A DNA stretch of 64,000 nt, taken from Zanthoxylum bungeanum (lineage: Eukaryota; Streptophyta; Magnoliopsida; Sapindales; Rutaceae). Each line of letters starts with the position of its first letter. The stretch's first letter is position 1. The translations under genes and the position numbers were made by a program. The stretch is from assembly GCA_019454045.1 (NCBI GenBank), contig SKCR01036762.1, positions 248,001 through 312,000 on the forward strand, written 5' to 3'. The notes beneath the pieces are model-generated. The model did not search any database, was not told the origin of the DNA, and worked only from the letters and a program-made list of their open reading frames with translations. Shown one piece after another: positions 25,210 to 37,750 of this stretch.

Positions 25210-25660
25210 TTTTAAGTTAGAGCCTCGCCCTTTCTTTAATTCCTTCGTGTCTTCCATATCCAAATGGTAGTCACTTTGGGATATGTCAATTATCCTTTTC
25301 AATATTTCACAAACCTTTGGGCAGCCTTGGGTTTCGGAATATCGAAACGATGTGCACCTTGTGCTACATGCCCAATTGCAAACTTTGACTTTTCTCCACT
25401 AGAATAGTCAATTAATTCTCCAAGAATTATTAATTGCAATTTTAATACTTTTAAATCTAAAGATAGATTTATTATAAGTATATTAATTAAGCACTAAAGT
25501 CATCATCACATAAATCTTCCAAAGACTTTATGCTCTACTATTTGCTTAATTATGGGCTTAGTCTTAATAAGTTATTTTATCAAATAATTAACCTATTATT
25601 AATTCCCAATTGAAAATTAAATCATTAAAACATTTAATCCAAGGATTATATATATTTTAA
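25210..25660 (-). pseudogene. Copia-2 gag remnant
   Basis: The minus strand near 25285-25215 keeps the tail of a decayed zinc knuckle followed by Lys/Glu-rich codons, and 25640-25480 matches the gag stretch of Copia-1. It is interrupted by several deletions and is shorter than in Copia-1. Confidence 0.5.
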
Positions 25661-26089
25661 ATATTCAACCTTTCAATTCTTCATGATTTTAATAGTCCAA
25701 CTATTTAATCAATTTTAATAAGGTACTATTTATTATAATGATTACAATAATCCAATTATTTAATCAACTATAATTTTAATATTGATTACTATAATCCAAT
25801 TATAAAATCAACTATCATTTAATTCAATTATATTGATTACTATAATCCAATTACAAAATCAACTATATATTGAATGAGTTTGTATATAGTCCAACTATAT
25901 ATATTTTTAAAACAACATAAAATATTAGTCCGACTAATACTTTTGATTAATATGACGAGTAAAATAAAATGAGCGTGTTTAGCGAGTAATTGAACGAATG
26001 TTGCAAATTCAATACTTGCCTCCCACTATTTTTCGTCGAGCCTCTAACCCTCTGTGGAGTACTCGGGAAACCGCGTTTCCTAGTGGGCT

Positions 26090-26520
26090 AGGATCCTATT
26101 AAATAACACACAACCCTGACTTTGGCCAATAAAAAGTTGTATGCTATTTAACTAGGTAGATCTCACAGATCAATTGGATCTCATCCAATTCCTAGATCCG
26201 GTTAGGTGGACATCCAAGTCCGAAACATATGTATAATGTCAATGTATCCAATACATTTTCCTAACCCTATCCTCTGAATCATTTAGGCCTTGGCTTTGGC
26301 CAAACACAAACCTAATGATTCCAGTTAAGCGGGACCCATTGACGAGGAAAGTTTCGTAATCAATGTCATTGGACAAAAAGTGATCTGACTTTGGTCAATA
26401 AAAATCACGATTTGGACAAGACACCAATATGCAACAAAACTCTCATGATTCAAGTACATCCTTGATTGACAAAGGTCTTGACTTTGGTCAAAAACAAACC
26501 AATGCCAACTTCGGATCTTG
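26090..26520 (-). repeat. Copia-2 leader with TTGACTTTGGCCAA motifs
   Basis: Five or more copies of the same motif family as in Copia-1 (CTGACTTTGGCCAATAA, CTTGGCTTTGGCCAAAC, CTTGACTTTGGTCAAAA and others) occur in the corresponding place upstream of gag. Confidence 0.6.
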
Positions 26521-28187
26521 AACAAGAATCATTCAATGGAAGGATATTTGCTTAATATAGATTGAGGGATTTTCGCGTGCAAATTGGCTACCAATTTAAT
26601 TATCTTTGTTAGGTCTCATCATCATACACCCTTAAACATGCATTCTAAATACATAATAAAGCGAGTATGAAATAAAATAATAATGATATGCGGATGGATA
26701 CTTAACACATTGATCCTAGATCAAATCTCTCCCTTTCTCACTCAAGCTAGCACTTGTACTACTTCTACCCGTTACACTACACTTCTAAAGAAACCTCATA
26801 TACATAGAGGGGAATAGGTGAGAAGAGAATACAAAGAGAAAGAAGGTGATAAGGCTGGACACGCAGGTCCAATTTAATAAATCGAATTTATTACAACAAT
26901 TTCTAAAATTGCCCACCCGACTAATATCCATCCGATATGCATTATTCATTCAACACAACCATGTATTCACACATATAAGCATGCTATCAATCAATCTAAT
27001 CAAATTAATTAATCTGATAATTAAGTGATCATCCAATGTTCAAACAACGATTTGATTTTGTTCGAGTCAAACTCGTTTTTGCGAATAAGTACTCAAAGTA
27101 CGAATTCATGAATTAAATTAAACTACATCATTAAATCAATTTAACATGTATTTAATACTAATCATCACTATTCAATTCCAAATTAAATATTACACTTTAT
27201 TTAATAAACCTTTACGATTTAAATTCCAATTCAATCGCGTCGGGACTCAAAGTCCGATTAACGTCCAACGTCAATTTAATTTAAGTCTAATGGGCTTCAA
27301 TTAATTTCTTTAGGCATGGGCTTCGGCAACCAAAGCCCAATAGTGGAATCACCCAAAATGCCTTAGAAATCAATTTCGGCCCATTAGGCCCAATTAAACA
27401 TTAAAGGTTCATTAGTCGCAATTGGGCTTTATGGTTAAGGTTTTGGGCCCAATTGGATCCAATCCACTTGGCCTAAACCAAACTTGATAAATCAAGCCCA
27501 ATAGCCCCAATACAACAATTCAAGCCCAAATCCAATTTAAGCCTAAATAATTAAATTACACTAATCCAATTACGCAATTTAATTACCTAAAGTGCATTAC
27601 ATGATTAATCGACTAAATCAATATTTTTAAAACACCAAATTAGTCTAATTAATCATATTCAATTCATTATCACATGTCAAACACACATAATGAAAAATCA
27701 AACCCATAAACATGCTTGCTAAGTCTCGGCCAAGGAAGGTTATTTTGTCCGATTTGAATTCAATCCGATTAATTACACAATCGACAACGTATTAACTTCC
27801 CGAATGATTTCATACACATCCAATGTTCATAAAATCAAAATATACCAAGACATTCAAGGGCATATCACATTCGGCCAACATATAGAATTTAGGGGTTTAT
27901 GTTCAATTCAAAGTAAATCCAATTGACTCAAATTAACATCATCCTACATGATTTTAACTCATCCAATGAATCAAAATAAAAAATTCCAAGATTCAAAATC
28001 CATTAAACATTCGGCCAAGGCAATAAGTTGGGGAAAATAATTCCAAATCATTTTTCATCAAATTAGTCCAACCAAAATGAATTTAAACATGTTATAAGCA
28101 TACTCAAACATTCAATTCATTCAAATCATGCTCAAAACAAAGATTACCCAAATTTTAAGCCCTACAAATTTCATGCTTGCAACATAA

Positions 28188-28200
28188 GCTCTTGATGCCA
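28188..28200 (-). other. Copia-2 primer-binding site, mutated
   Basis: The minus strand reads TGGCATCAAGAGC against the consensus TGGTATCAGAGC, one substitution and one extra base. Copia-1 keeps the perfect site. Confidence 0.7.
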
Positions 28201-28201
28201 T

Positions 28202-30228
28202 TGTGGTTTATTCTAAGGTCCCAAGATCAAATCAAGACATGAAATTATGTGTGAACACATCAACGGAGGTAGGTAGCGGAATACTCACATTGATCGGTTG
28301 AGTCGATTTGGAGACGAATGAAGGCCAAAAACGTACTGCCTTTCACGCCCACTGCATGCAGTCCACTGCCCTGCAAAACAGAAATTTGAGTGAAGAAGAA
28401 ACGGAGCTCCTAGCTTCGTCGGATGGATCCCGTCTCATGGTCGAACCTCCCTACCACCTTCGCAAGACTTGTAAGTGTGCTAGCACTTGATTTCTCACCA
28501 TGAGAAACCACTCTTGCTTCCCCTTAGCTCACGCCCAAACTGGTTCCAAACCAGTGACACTTGCTCAAATGGGCGTGAGAGAAGAGAGACAATTTGAGAG
28601 AGAAGAAGTTGTGTGTTATCTTAATTAAAATGATTTACCAAAAATCAATTTATATTTATGCCATAATTTATTAAATTAATAATAAATTTATGACACAAAA
28701 CATGCAATGGCTTAGAGTGTCAAACACTCAATTTCCATGCAATAACATTGAGTGCATTGTACACTATCTACATGCAAAGCATTAGAATGACATGTGTCAT
28801 GTGGGCCCCACACGTTTCCAAATGAAAGTGGGCCCACGTGCACTCACGCGTTCGGGTTCGATATTTCCGAAATACCGAGCTTACGTCGCGACGTTAATTC
28901 AATCGAATTTAAATAAATAATTGCGCCTGGCGAAATTATTATTTACGTCGCTAACGAATTAATTCTAAATTAACTCGTTTGCCCGAATTAAAATCTAATT
29001 TTAATTCCGCGTCGAAATCTATTTCATTTAATATATCGAATATATTAATTCATCGATTAATTCCAAATTAATCGTTCTCTCTCTTTAGACGATATTTTAT
29101 CCCGGATAAAATATCTCCGTTATTAATCCTAGATTATTTTCTCTCTCTCTTCTATATAATCCCAGATTATTCAAGAGTGCGAGTTGTGCGTCATCGGTGG
29201 ATTATCGGGAAGCGACCCATGAGATCCCCGGATAATCTGGCAGTAAATACGGTCGTCGGAGTATCCGAATCACGTACGTACCAAGTACTACGTTCTACCG
29301 ATTTACGAGACAAGGTCGACTCCTAGCAAAGCACCAAGTCTTCCCAAGTTCTCCGGACATATTCATCTAAGAATATCATGATCTGTATCAAGCGTAGTAT
29401 ACAATTGTATTGTGCATATCGGCCCAGTATCGGATTGTCACGTGTTAGGGCTGGGGCTGGATAAGTGTCTGCCCCGTCCGAAACACATATCGGATGTCTG
29501 GTAACTAGTCTCTATAATCGGATATTCATGACCTGGTCATAATATCACGATTGGATGCGCATCACTTAAGAGCACTAATACCGTATCCTGCGTGACATCA
29601 TCTCCATTATGACTGGAGTGACACTTCCGTCTTGACATCACATCCAATACACTACGATTCTCTGATAAACCCAGAAGTGGTGTACACAGAACCAGTTAAG
29701 TCCCCCACCACCAAAACCAAAGTTTACTGATTGTCGTAAGTATTAGCGATGTAAGTCTCAGGTTAAGACTATACACACCTACCTTGATTTCGGCCTCCCA
29801 TAGACACCTAGTCATAATACCAATGGGATTCCGAAGGGTCTATCCAGAGCGAAGCTGTTTCCCGTACCATCGGTGAAACACGACCTCCTATCGCACTTGC
29901 ACAAGTATCCAATACTTATATATATGAGAACTATGCCGTTGTGCCCTCACAACGCGCACAAGTGCAATACTAGCCTATTCCGCATTATCAATGTCCAGTC
30001 TCGATAATACTACGGCTAGGGATATTTAATGATTAATCCTTCGTGGACTGATACTGTCTCATATCATCTCAATCCAGGAACTAATCATAGGGACCTCTCT
30101 TCATTTATATATCTATGGTGATCTAATCACAAATGACGAGAGTGCAATTTCCTTGTTACATAGTTAATTTGCTACAACAACACAATGATCTGTGCAAATA
30201 GTGACGCTATGGGTCATATTATCCAACA
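28202..30228 (-). repeat. Copia-2 5' LTR
   Basis: This LTR of 2027 bp starts TGTGG, missing two bases against TGTTGG, and ends CCAACA. It is nearly identical to 20369-22386. Confidence 0.9.
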
Positions 30229-33200
30229 CTCCGCCAGTCCTCCTCTAATCTACAAGCTTTTCTCGAACTCAGCAAGCTCTTCCACGTTCCAAAGAGCCAC
30301 CCAAGTGTGTGGCCTCCAAAGATGCACACACCAAAGCCAAAAATCAATGGCAAGACTACGCCTTGAGTGCACGAGTATTTTGCCATTGGTGCTAGCCTAG
30401 GCAAATACCTCAAAACTTTTAACCCGAGGTTCCTCTAGTCAATTAGACTTAAGGATCCTCAAAATCAGTGGCTTACTCTTAAAACTTTAGAGTTGCTCAC
30501 TTATATAAACCCAAGATTTGAAAGGTTTGGTGCAAAAATTTGTGAAGAATTATTTGGGTTTATATAGTGCTCCAAAGATAACAAAATTAATTAAGAATCT
30601 GATGTGGGATAAAAGCCAATTTAATCTTAGCCATTGGATCTTAATTTAGTGGTTTAATGAGATTATAAAAACCTAATAAGAGTTTGGGCCGAATTGGAAT
30701 TCAAAACAAATAACAAAAATAACAAAAAAAAATTACTATTCATAATGTACTATTAATTTGAATAGTATTTTTTTTATTCCAATTCCCAAAGTGCCCATAT
30801 CATTCCTTCGTGAGTGTAACCCGTCGTTTCTGAACCTTTGGAATTAACTAGTGAAGTGTCGCTGTATGGTAGGTCAGTTCACCAAATATATCTAAAGTTT
30901 CTATCCTCTCGAAATCCAAACTTGATTTTTGACCCAAAATGGACATCATCCGTAGGGGGACGAAAACAAAGTTGTCTCGATGCGCCTTTTGAATCGTTTT
31001 CGGACTAACAACGGAGATCACGGGATATATTATCGTATATCCCTCTCACACTCACTATTTTAATTTTAAGGTTTCTATTTAAAATATCTAATATTTTAAT
31101 TTACTAGTGTCTATAAATTTATGAGCGGCTAAAACATAACTTTCATTTATATTAGTGCACTATTAGTGATCTTACCAATTTTAACTCTTAAAATTTTAAC
31201 TCACTAATATCTATTAGTCTCTACTAATTATTTTACTCAATTAAACTAATTTAATTAAGTTAGGTTTAGTGACCTAATATATTTTTACTCTTAAAATATT
31301 GGTACACTAAGAAGTTCAAAATTTAAAATTATAAAGTGGACAAAATTTTAATTAAACCATTTATTTAATATAAGCCCGTTATAAATTTCAATGGTATGTG
31401 TAGTTGTATCTCGAATGCAGACCACACTACCGTCCATTCGGAATCGGCTATGGAATTTACGTCTGGGTTTCCATCCGATATATCAATAGAATTCATGATA
31501 TACTTATTAAACTCATAATTTTAGAATTTCCAATTTTAAATCATTAAACCAATTAATCTAATTAATTCAATTTCATGCATATCATATTCCAATTTAACCG
31601 TTTTAAATTTCATAAAATCATAGTTTATGTCTAGAATATTCATGCATCCAAAACATATTATGGCATGTGAAAATGCAATATTATGCACCCTAAGTTATAT
31701 GACATGTTATTCAAATATTTCGAATTAAACATACATATAATATAAAAATAAATTTTGCATTGACCGAACTTTTATTTTTCCTATACTAATCTAATTAATA
31801 CATAAATTCCAAGGCATCATTTGGTCTTCAAATCTTGACTCCATGGATTATCCTACGCAAATTATGTTCCTCGAGTAGTAACATTCGCAACATATGGATA
31901 TAATGTTTCAAGTAATCGTGTTCTAACTATGGACCACATTAGCACTTTGGATCGTAAGATATGCTTTCGCGTGGTAATCACTTCCACACGTCGCCATCAA
32001 ACTCACTATGCCTATGCTTACCATAGTTTCCCTCAACCACGATCCACATTTACCAAACATTGCTCAATTACTACCTAAGTTTCCTTATTGGCAATGTGCT
32101 CTAAATTAAAAAGAATTAAATATTTACATAGGAAAATAAAAATACAACATTTGTAAAATTGGCCTTATGGTCTTACATTCCCAAAATCAAAAACAACATA
32201 AAATAAGAGCCGGAAAAATTTACGATCAATGTAAAAACCATCCATCACATGAATCAACAATAAACATTCATCTCATGAATATTAATATGTGTCTACTCAT
32301 CTAAACATGCATATAATTATTTATATCTCATATAAACAAATAAAAACAGTAACTTTAAATGAAAATAGAAGAATTAATAACACTTTTCAACCTCGCTCTT
32401 GATTTCAATTGTAGGAACTAATTTCCTAGCACAGCATAAACACCTTAGGCACCTAGGATCGGCCTTGAAAAATTTTTATACCCTTCCCTACGCTTGGCCG
32501 AATGTAGTCAGCTTCCTCACTGAAATTTTTCTTCTATTTTTAATAAAATTCCAGCCCCTAAACAGCGGCTCAGATCTGGATTGTTCTGGACCAAAAATAG
32601 GCCTAACTCACTGCCCAAATCAGCCCCTCTTTTACGTGAACCAAACCAGTGTTTCAGATCTGATTTGTCACCAAAAACAGCCCCACAACACTCTTGAAAC
32701 ACCCCTTAATGTTCCCTAATATTTTTGGATTAAATCCAAATCAAACCGAGCCCTTAAACCCCCAAAGTAAGTGGCGGCAGTGAGCAATATATTGCTCACT
32801 ACCGAAACAAGAATAAAGAAAAGTATGATAAGGATGTTTGATTCAACTCTGAATGCCCTTCCGAGCTATGTCTCGTAACCAATGGAAACTAGTGTGGGCT
32901 AGAGTCACAACCTAATCTCTAATCACTTTAGAAATTGAATAATTATCACACAAGAGTTTTTGGTTTTGTTTTTGTTCTTCTTCTTTTCTTTCAACTCTTG
33001 AGATAAAACTTAGAACATGAAAAGGTGGCTAGGGTTTGAAAATTATGAATTAGGTTAAAATGAATAACAATTATCATTTTATACTTAAGGTTTTATTTTA
33101 TAAAATAAAATAAAAACCATTCCCTTCCCTATTATGAAATTTCGGCCAACCCTTTCCCTTTTTAGTAACATCCAATTTTACTTAATGTTATCATTATAAC

Positions 33201-33432
33201 AAAAGATGTTATAAAAAAAAATTATGTAGTTACCATTTAAAAATTATAACTTCCATACCAACCAAAAGATTTCCAAATACCTATTTTTGGAATAACATAA
33301 TTTACTTTTATTAAATTATACAATATAATCTAATAATTTATAATAAATAATTATCATATAATTATTTATTATAAAACCATATATTAAAATTAACTTATAA
33401 TTTCAAGTGTGACAAAATAATATTATTAATCA

Positions 33433-33435
<3 letters not shown>
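30229..33435. mobile_element. Unclassified AT-rich repeat debris
   Basis: This 3.2 kb stretch is AT-rich, with no coding frame of substance, no RNA gene and no paired LTRs that I can find inside the window. By position it continues the older element interrupted by Copia-2. Several stretches (30230-30560, 31380-31480, 32840-33010) read like pieces of copia LTR or leader. Short plus-strand frames at 32399-32719 look accidental. Confidence 0.4.

Positions 33436-33463
<28 letters not shown>
33436..33463. repeat. TA microsatellite
   Basis: About 14 uninterrupted TA units. Confidence 0.95.
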
Positions 33464-33599
33464 GAGTATATAATTGGACTTTCCAATTATATTTAATCTG
33501 CTATAGTATATCGAGCTAGCAAAGAGACCAAATAGACCTACAGTTTCAAGCTCCAATAATCTTGAAATATTAATTAAACTCATAATTAAATAATCTGAA

Positions 33600-34539
33600 T
33601 TATTAATTTTGGGTTATTCCACTAAAAATCTGAACTTGCACTCTCATTGTCGTAGATAGATAATATAAGTCGAACTACGTCGGTGTCCATCGATATAGTC
33701 ATTACATACGGATTGGCCATTCACGAGTATCTCATAATTATAGCCGGGTCATAATGTCCGTTATACCCCTTTAATTATTTTTACCTTAAGTACCATTGAT
33801 TCTCTAATGAACAATTTATTCATAACCATTATGAATGTTCATCTTTCTATTCGTAATAGAAAGACTTGAGCACTATAATCGTTCAAGTACTGAATCAACC
33901 CTTAAGGAATATACTCTTCTCCTTCTCGCAAGAATGAGTGAACTCTCTATCTATGTAAAATATCTACAGCTACACACCAACCATGTCCCCAAAGTACGTA
34001 ACTATTGGTTGGGATTGCTATACCAACTTCAACTTTGTAAATCAAAGGACATAGCCTGTCATGTAGGAGTTCGTAGTACACTCAGGATTAAGATCAATCC
34101 ATATATGACCATATAGTAGATTGAAATTATTTTTTTATTTAACATATATTATAAGAAACTCATTTCTATCTAGGTCCAGTCCTATATGATCATATCATAT
34201 AAGGTGCCTTCATTCTCATGTCATCACATGGATGATCTCGAATCAAGGTCGCCATATAATTATAGAATGGACCGCAGCTATAGATAAACCACAAATAAAG
34301 TACCCGCTTTGTTTGCTCTCTATGAACTATTTTAGATTACTTACTTCAGACTTAAATCCTCTTGTGTATGATGGTCATACACTAAGTCTGAAGGCATATG
34401 AGTAATCAAGGATAAACGGGATAATTTACAATATGCGATATTAAACAAACACTTTGATAAATGAATAATGCATCTTTTTATTTCATAAAATATAATTTTG
34501 TTTACATTATATAAAGCTATAGGGCATATATCTCAACAG
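33600..34539 (-). mobile_element. Start of an old copia LTR (minus strand)
   Basis: On the minus strand this begins TGTTGAGATATATGCCCTA at 34539, which is a usual first block of a plant copia LTR (TG start, U3). It runs left through an AT-rich part. Its inner end and partner LTR are not visible. It may be the 5' LTR of the element whose gag fragment is at 19001-19402, split by Copia-2, but I cannot show this. Confidence 0.5.
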
Positions 34540-34917
34540 TTATTGCATGATTTTCTGTGTGCAGTAGGTTGGTGTTTATTGTTATTACCCATTGTTATTT
34601 AGTTTCAAAAATAGGAGAATGTTTTATATACTTATGATGATGTGATGCTTATTTATATAGTTGATATATATGCATTGTTTTGTGACTTTATTTCTACTAT
34701 TCCCTTTGTTTTTCACGGATATGTTGTTTGTTGTTATTTCAGGTGAGCAATTTGACATCTTCATCGACTTCAAGACTAGTGGAAGTTAGGTTTTAGATCG
34801 ATTAATATTGTAATAAGTCTCTATCTAAATGGCTGAAAGTTGTCTATTTTATTTTTACATATATTTTCATAGTATTTGTATTATGTTGGTTTGTCACGGA
34901 ATGCCAAAGGGGGAGAT
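34540..34917 (+). mobile_element. 3' internal end of a SIRE-type copia element with polypurine tract
   Basis: This non-coding 3' tail ends in ATGCCAAAGGGGGAGATTG directly before TGTTGGG at 34918. That purine tract plus LTR start is typical of SIRE/Maximus copia elements. The rest of that element is missing on the left. Confidence 0.65.
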
Positions 34918-35419
34918 TGTTGGGTCTGTGTTCCATAACAAACCAAGTTCAATTTAGTTGTAATAAGTATTAAAGATCTCTGAGTAATTGGAAGAAATTG
35001 GATGAAGATTTCATAGTTCACGGTCGAGTTGCGTTCGTCCCAGCATTCGAAAGAAACATTCCAGTATCTTCACGTTTGAGTTACGTTCGTCGTCACGTTC
35101 GAAGATGGTTTGCAGAACAATGCGCATTTGTCACGCGTTCAATTGGTATTCAAACGTCCTGGCGTATTTTACTTACTTTGGAAATGTTTTAAAGTCTTTT
35201 CAGAGACTTGGAAAACCTACCAATGTAATTAAAAGCCTTAGCCACTTTACATGTGGTTAGAAACATGATATTCAGAGCCTTCATATCTTTTGCTTCCTTC
35301 TACTTGACAACTTGAAGACATATTGAATCACATGTCTTTTTTCTTTTGGTGAGTTTCTCATTTAATAATAATCAACACAAACACAACTCTAGCTAATATC
35401 ATAAACCTTTAGATAATAC
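34918..35419 (+). repeat. SIRE-type copia LTR, truncated by the Tat-A insertion
   Basis: The LTR starts TGTTGGGTCTGTG after the polypurine tract. Tat-A cuts it at 35419/45419 (target duplication AATAC). I see no clear CA end in the 45419-45700 continuation, so the right boundary is unknown. Confidence 0.55.
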
Positions 35420-36145
35420 TGTTGATGGTATTTTCAGGCCCTATGATATTTAAGCAGTACGGCAGGGGTAAAAAGGTTATTCCCTTCTCGGTCAAGATCA
35501 TTAATGCCGACCCGACCACTAAAAGCCAACAGTAAGGGTATGAGCACTTTATAATCGGTAACCGACCACTCCAGACCGGATGGTCGGGCATTATCAGATC
35601 GATAGCAGCATTCTCAGTTCAAAAGACCATTATGATAGACCTCATGAAAACCGAGGACATGGCGATATATGTTCCATATTCTTACGGTTAAGAAGATAAG
35701 TTATCCTACTTTCATGGGGAAAGGTTGATAAGTCAGTATCCTAATAGGATATGGGAAGTGAATGTAGTTTCGACTAGGAATTCTTATGGGAAAAGGAAAA
35801 TTGTTTCTTTGCTATTATAAATAGGAGGGGAAAGCGTGCTTGTAGGTAGATTATTGAGAGCATTGAGAGTTGAGAAGAGAACAAGAGAGAATTAGACTTG
35901 TAAACACAAAACAGATCAGAGAAACATATTTCGGTAATAAAACATCATCGTTCTGTGCCCGTGGATGTAGGTTGGATCTGATCCACCGAACCACGTTAAA
36001 TCTCTTTCTTGATTGGTATATTTATCTATCATTTGCCAAATTTGCTTTTGGTTTCCCATAAACAAAATAAATTCACGGTTGAAGGAGGATTGTCTCGGGA
36101 GTAAAAAACCCATATTGCCCCTGAGACCAAAATCAACCGTCAACA
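35420..36145 (+). repeat. Tat-A 5' LTR
   Basis: This LTR is 726 bp long. A TATA box, TATAAATAG, is at 35816-35824, so transcription should start near 35850. An AATAAA-type signal lies near 35937-35943. The R/U5 end is followed by the primer site. Confidence 0.92.
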
Positions 36146-36146
36146 C

Positions 36147-36165
36147 TTGGCGCCGTCTGTGGGGA
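36147..36165 (+). other. Tat-A primer-binding region
   Basis: TTGGCGCCGTCTGTGGGGA starts one base after the LTR. This word follows the LTR in many plant Tat elements. The primer tRNA is not clear to me from the sequence. Confidence 0.75.
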
Positions 36166-36198
36166 ACTCCAACAAAAAGCAGCTCGCGTATTAAGACG

Positions 36199-37744
36199 AT
36201 AGCAGAAGGTGGAAATCACCAGTCATCGGGGAGTTCAACAGTAGAATGGATGGAGAAAATAGAGGAAAATATGAGGAAAGATAGGGAGGAAAATCAAATC
36301 CTGTTGAAATCCATGATGAACAGATTGGAGAGGATGGAAGAGGCGAATAATGAGAGGCTTGAAGTCGGAGCCAGTCGGAGGAGAGGCGAAATAGCGGAAG
36401 GAAAAAGGGTCGCAGATGTGAGTGATGACGATGAACCGAGGAGGAAGGGTCCCTACGGGATGAGGTCCGTAGTGGTAGAAAAAGATTTACAAACGGAGGA
36501 TACGTGGGAAGAAGAAGAGGGGAGACAGTCGCCAGATTCTTCCTATGATGGCCCCCGTGACACCAGAAGGGGAGATAGGAAGGATGGTGAAACAGGAAGG
36601 GAAATCTCAAGCCATGAGGAACGCCGCACCTGGGGTGACAGTCGCAAAGAAGGCCGCAGGAGGCGGCACGGTAACACAGATGGTAGTATAAAATCTTGGT
36701 TAAGAAAAGAAATGGCCAAGTGGGGAGCGAACCTCAAAACAGACACGGGAGATGCTCGGGACGGCGAGGTTGAATCTCCCTTCACAAGAGAGATATAAGG
36801 TCGGTAAAGTTCCCAAGACGATTCAACATGTCGTCCATGACGCCCTACAAAGGCCACACTGATCCAAAATCCCATATTGAGAGTTTTGTCCTGTTGATGG
36901 AGGTCCAAGGAGTAGTAGGGGATGCCGTTTGCAAAGTATTCCCCATAACCTTGGGGGGATCCGCCATTATGTGGTTCATAAGTCTAGCCCCAGGGAGCAT
37001 CGGAAGCTTCGCGCAACTCAGGAATTCATTTGTTCGGCACTTCAAGGGGGCCTGCGTCCCAAAGAAGACAATTGGGGAATTGAGGCTCATGAAACAGGGG
37101 GACGATGAACCCCTGAAGGCTTTTATTGAGCGGTACCATAGCATGGTGCTCGAGGTCGGAGGATATGAGTCGCTCGAGGCCTTGGAGAGTTTGAAGGGAG
37201 CCTTAAAGATCGGAAAGCTAGGGACTCACCTGAGGATCCAAGGTACACCGGATTATACCACCGCTCTGGAAACAGCCCGGAAGTTTGTTTTATTGGAAGA
37301 TGATGAGAGAATTACCCGGAGGGGGACAGCTATCAGAGAGAGGACGATGAGGGCAGAAGCTCATCGCATGCCAGACAGGGAGTTCAAAAAATCACCCCCG
37401 AGACGAAGGGAATTCAAGACGGTATCTCGGGATGACCAGGAAAAGAGAATCTCGACCCAGGTGAACCATGTGGCCGGGGAAGAGGCATACATTCCTCTGA
37501 ATAAACACTGGGGCAAATCGTCATGGAAATCCAGGTAAAAGGTCTCTTGATAGAACCTGACCTCAGGAGATTCCTGGCAGACAGGAGGAATAATAAATCC
37601 TATTGCATGCATCATAATCTGAGGGGACATACGACGAATGGATGCAAAGACTTGCGGGAGCAAATGGAAGACCTGGCGCGGAATGGGTACTTGAATAATT
37701 ATATTGACCATAAAGTTATGACGGCCAGGCAGAGAGCACATTGA
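36199..37744 (+). pseudogene. Tat-A gag
   Basis: This is homologous over its length to Tat-B gag (from 58895). The start codon is lost: ATA at 36199-36201 where Tat-B has ATG. Next come a charged coiled-coil part (EKIEENMRKDREEN...) and a Glu/Arg-rich linker. A 2-bp duplication at about 36792 shifts the frame. The conserved capsid domain follows at 36828-37500 (PYKGHTDPKSHIESF, GACVPKKTIGELRLMKQGDD, FIERYHSMVLEVGGYE). A 1-bp loss near 37510 causes the next shift. Then comes a CHHC zinc knuckle C-x2-H-x4-H-x4-C (37603-37644). A TGA at 37742-37744 replaces the CGA of Tat-B. Confidence 0.88.
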
Positions 37745-37750
37745 CGACAG

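Larger units (their letters stand above)
20369..30228 (-). mobile_element. Copia-2, complete and young LTR retrotransposon, coding region dead
   Basis: LTRs at 20369-22386 and 28202-30228 are nearly identical, with only a handful of substitutions plus about a dozen 1-2 base indels by eye. Flanks CTCTG/CTCCG suggest a 5-bp target duplication with one change. The polypurine tract (22387-22399) and primer-like site (28188-28200) put the element on the minus strand. The 5.8 kb inside aligns with Copia-1 in the same order, including the leader motifs. No gag or pol frame is open for more than a few dozen codons. Young LTRs around a long-dead coding region point to mobilisation in trans by a related active element. 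Confidence 0.9.

Noticed and set aside
34540..34917. Possible envelope-like gene of the SIRE-type copia element
   Set aside because: No open frame, signal peptide or membrane segment in this piece. It is only the 3' untranslated end.
36191..36610. Minus-strand open frame opposite Tat-A gag
   Set aside because: It mirrors the Glu/Arg-rich gag linker as Pro/Ser/Phe codons and has no counterpart in known antisense genes of these elements.
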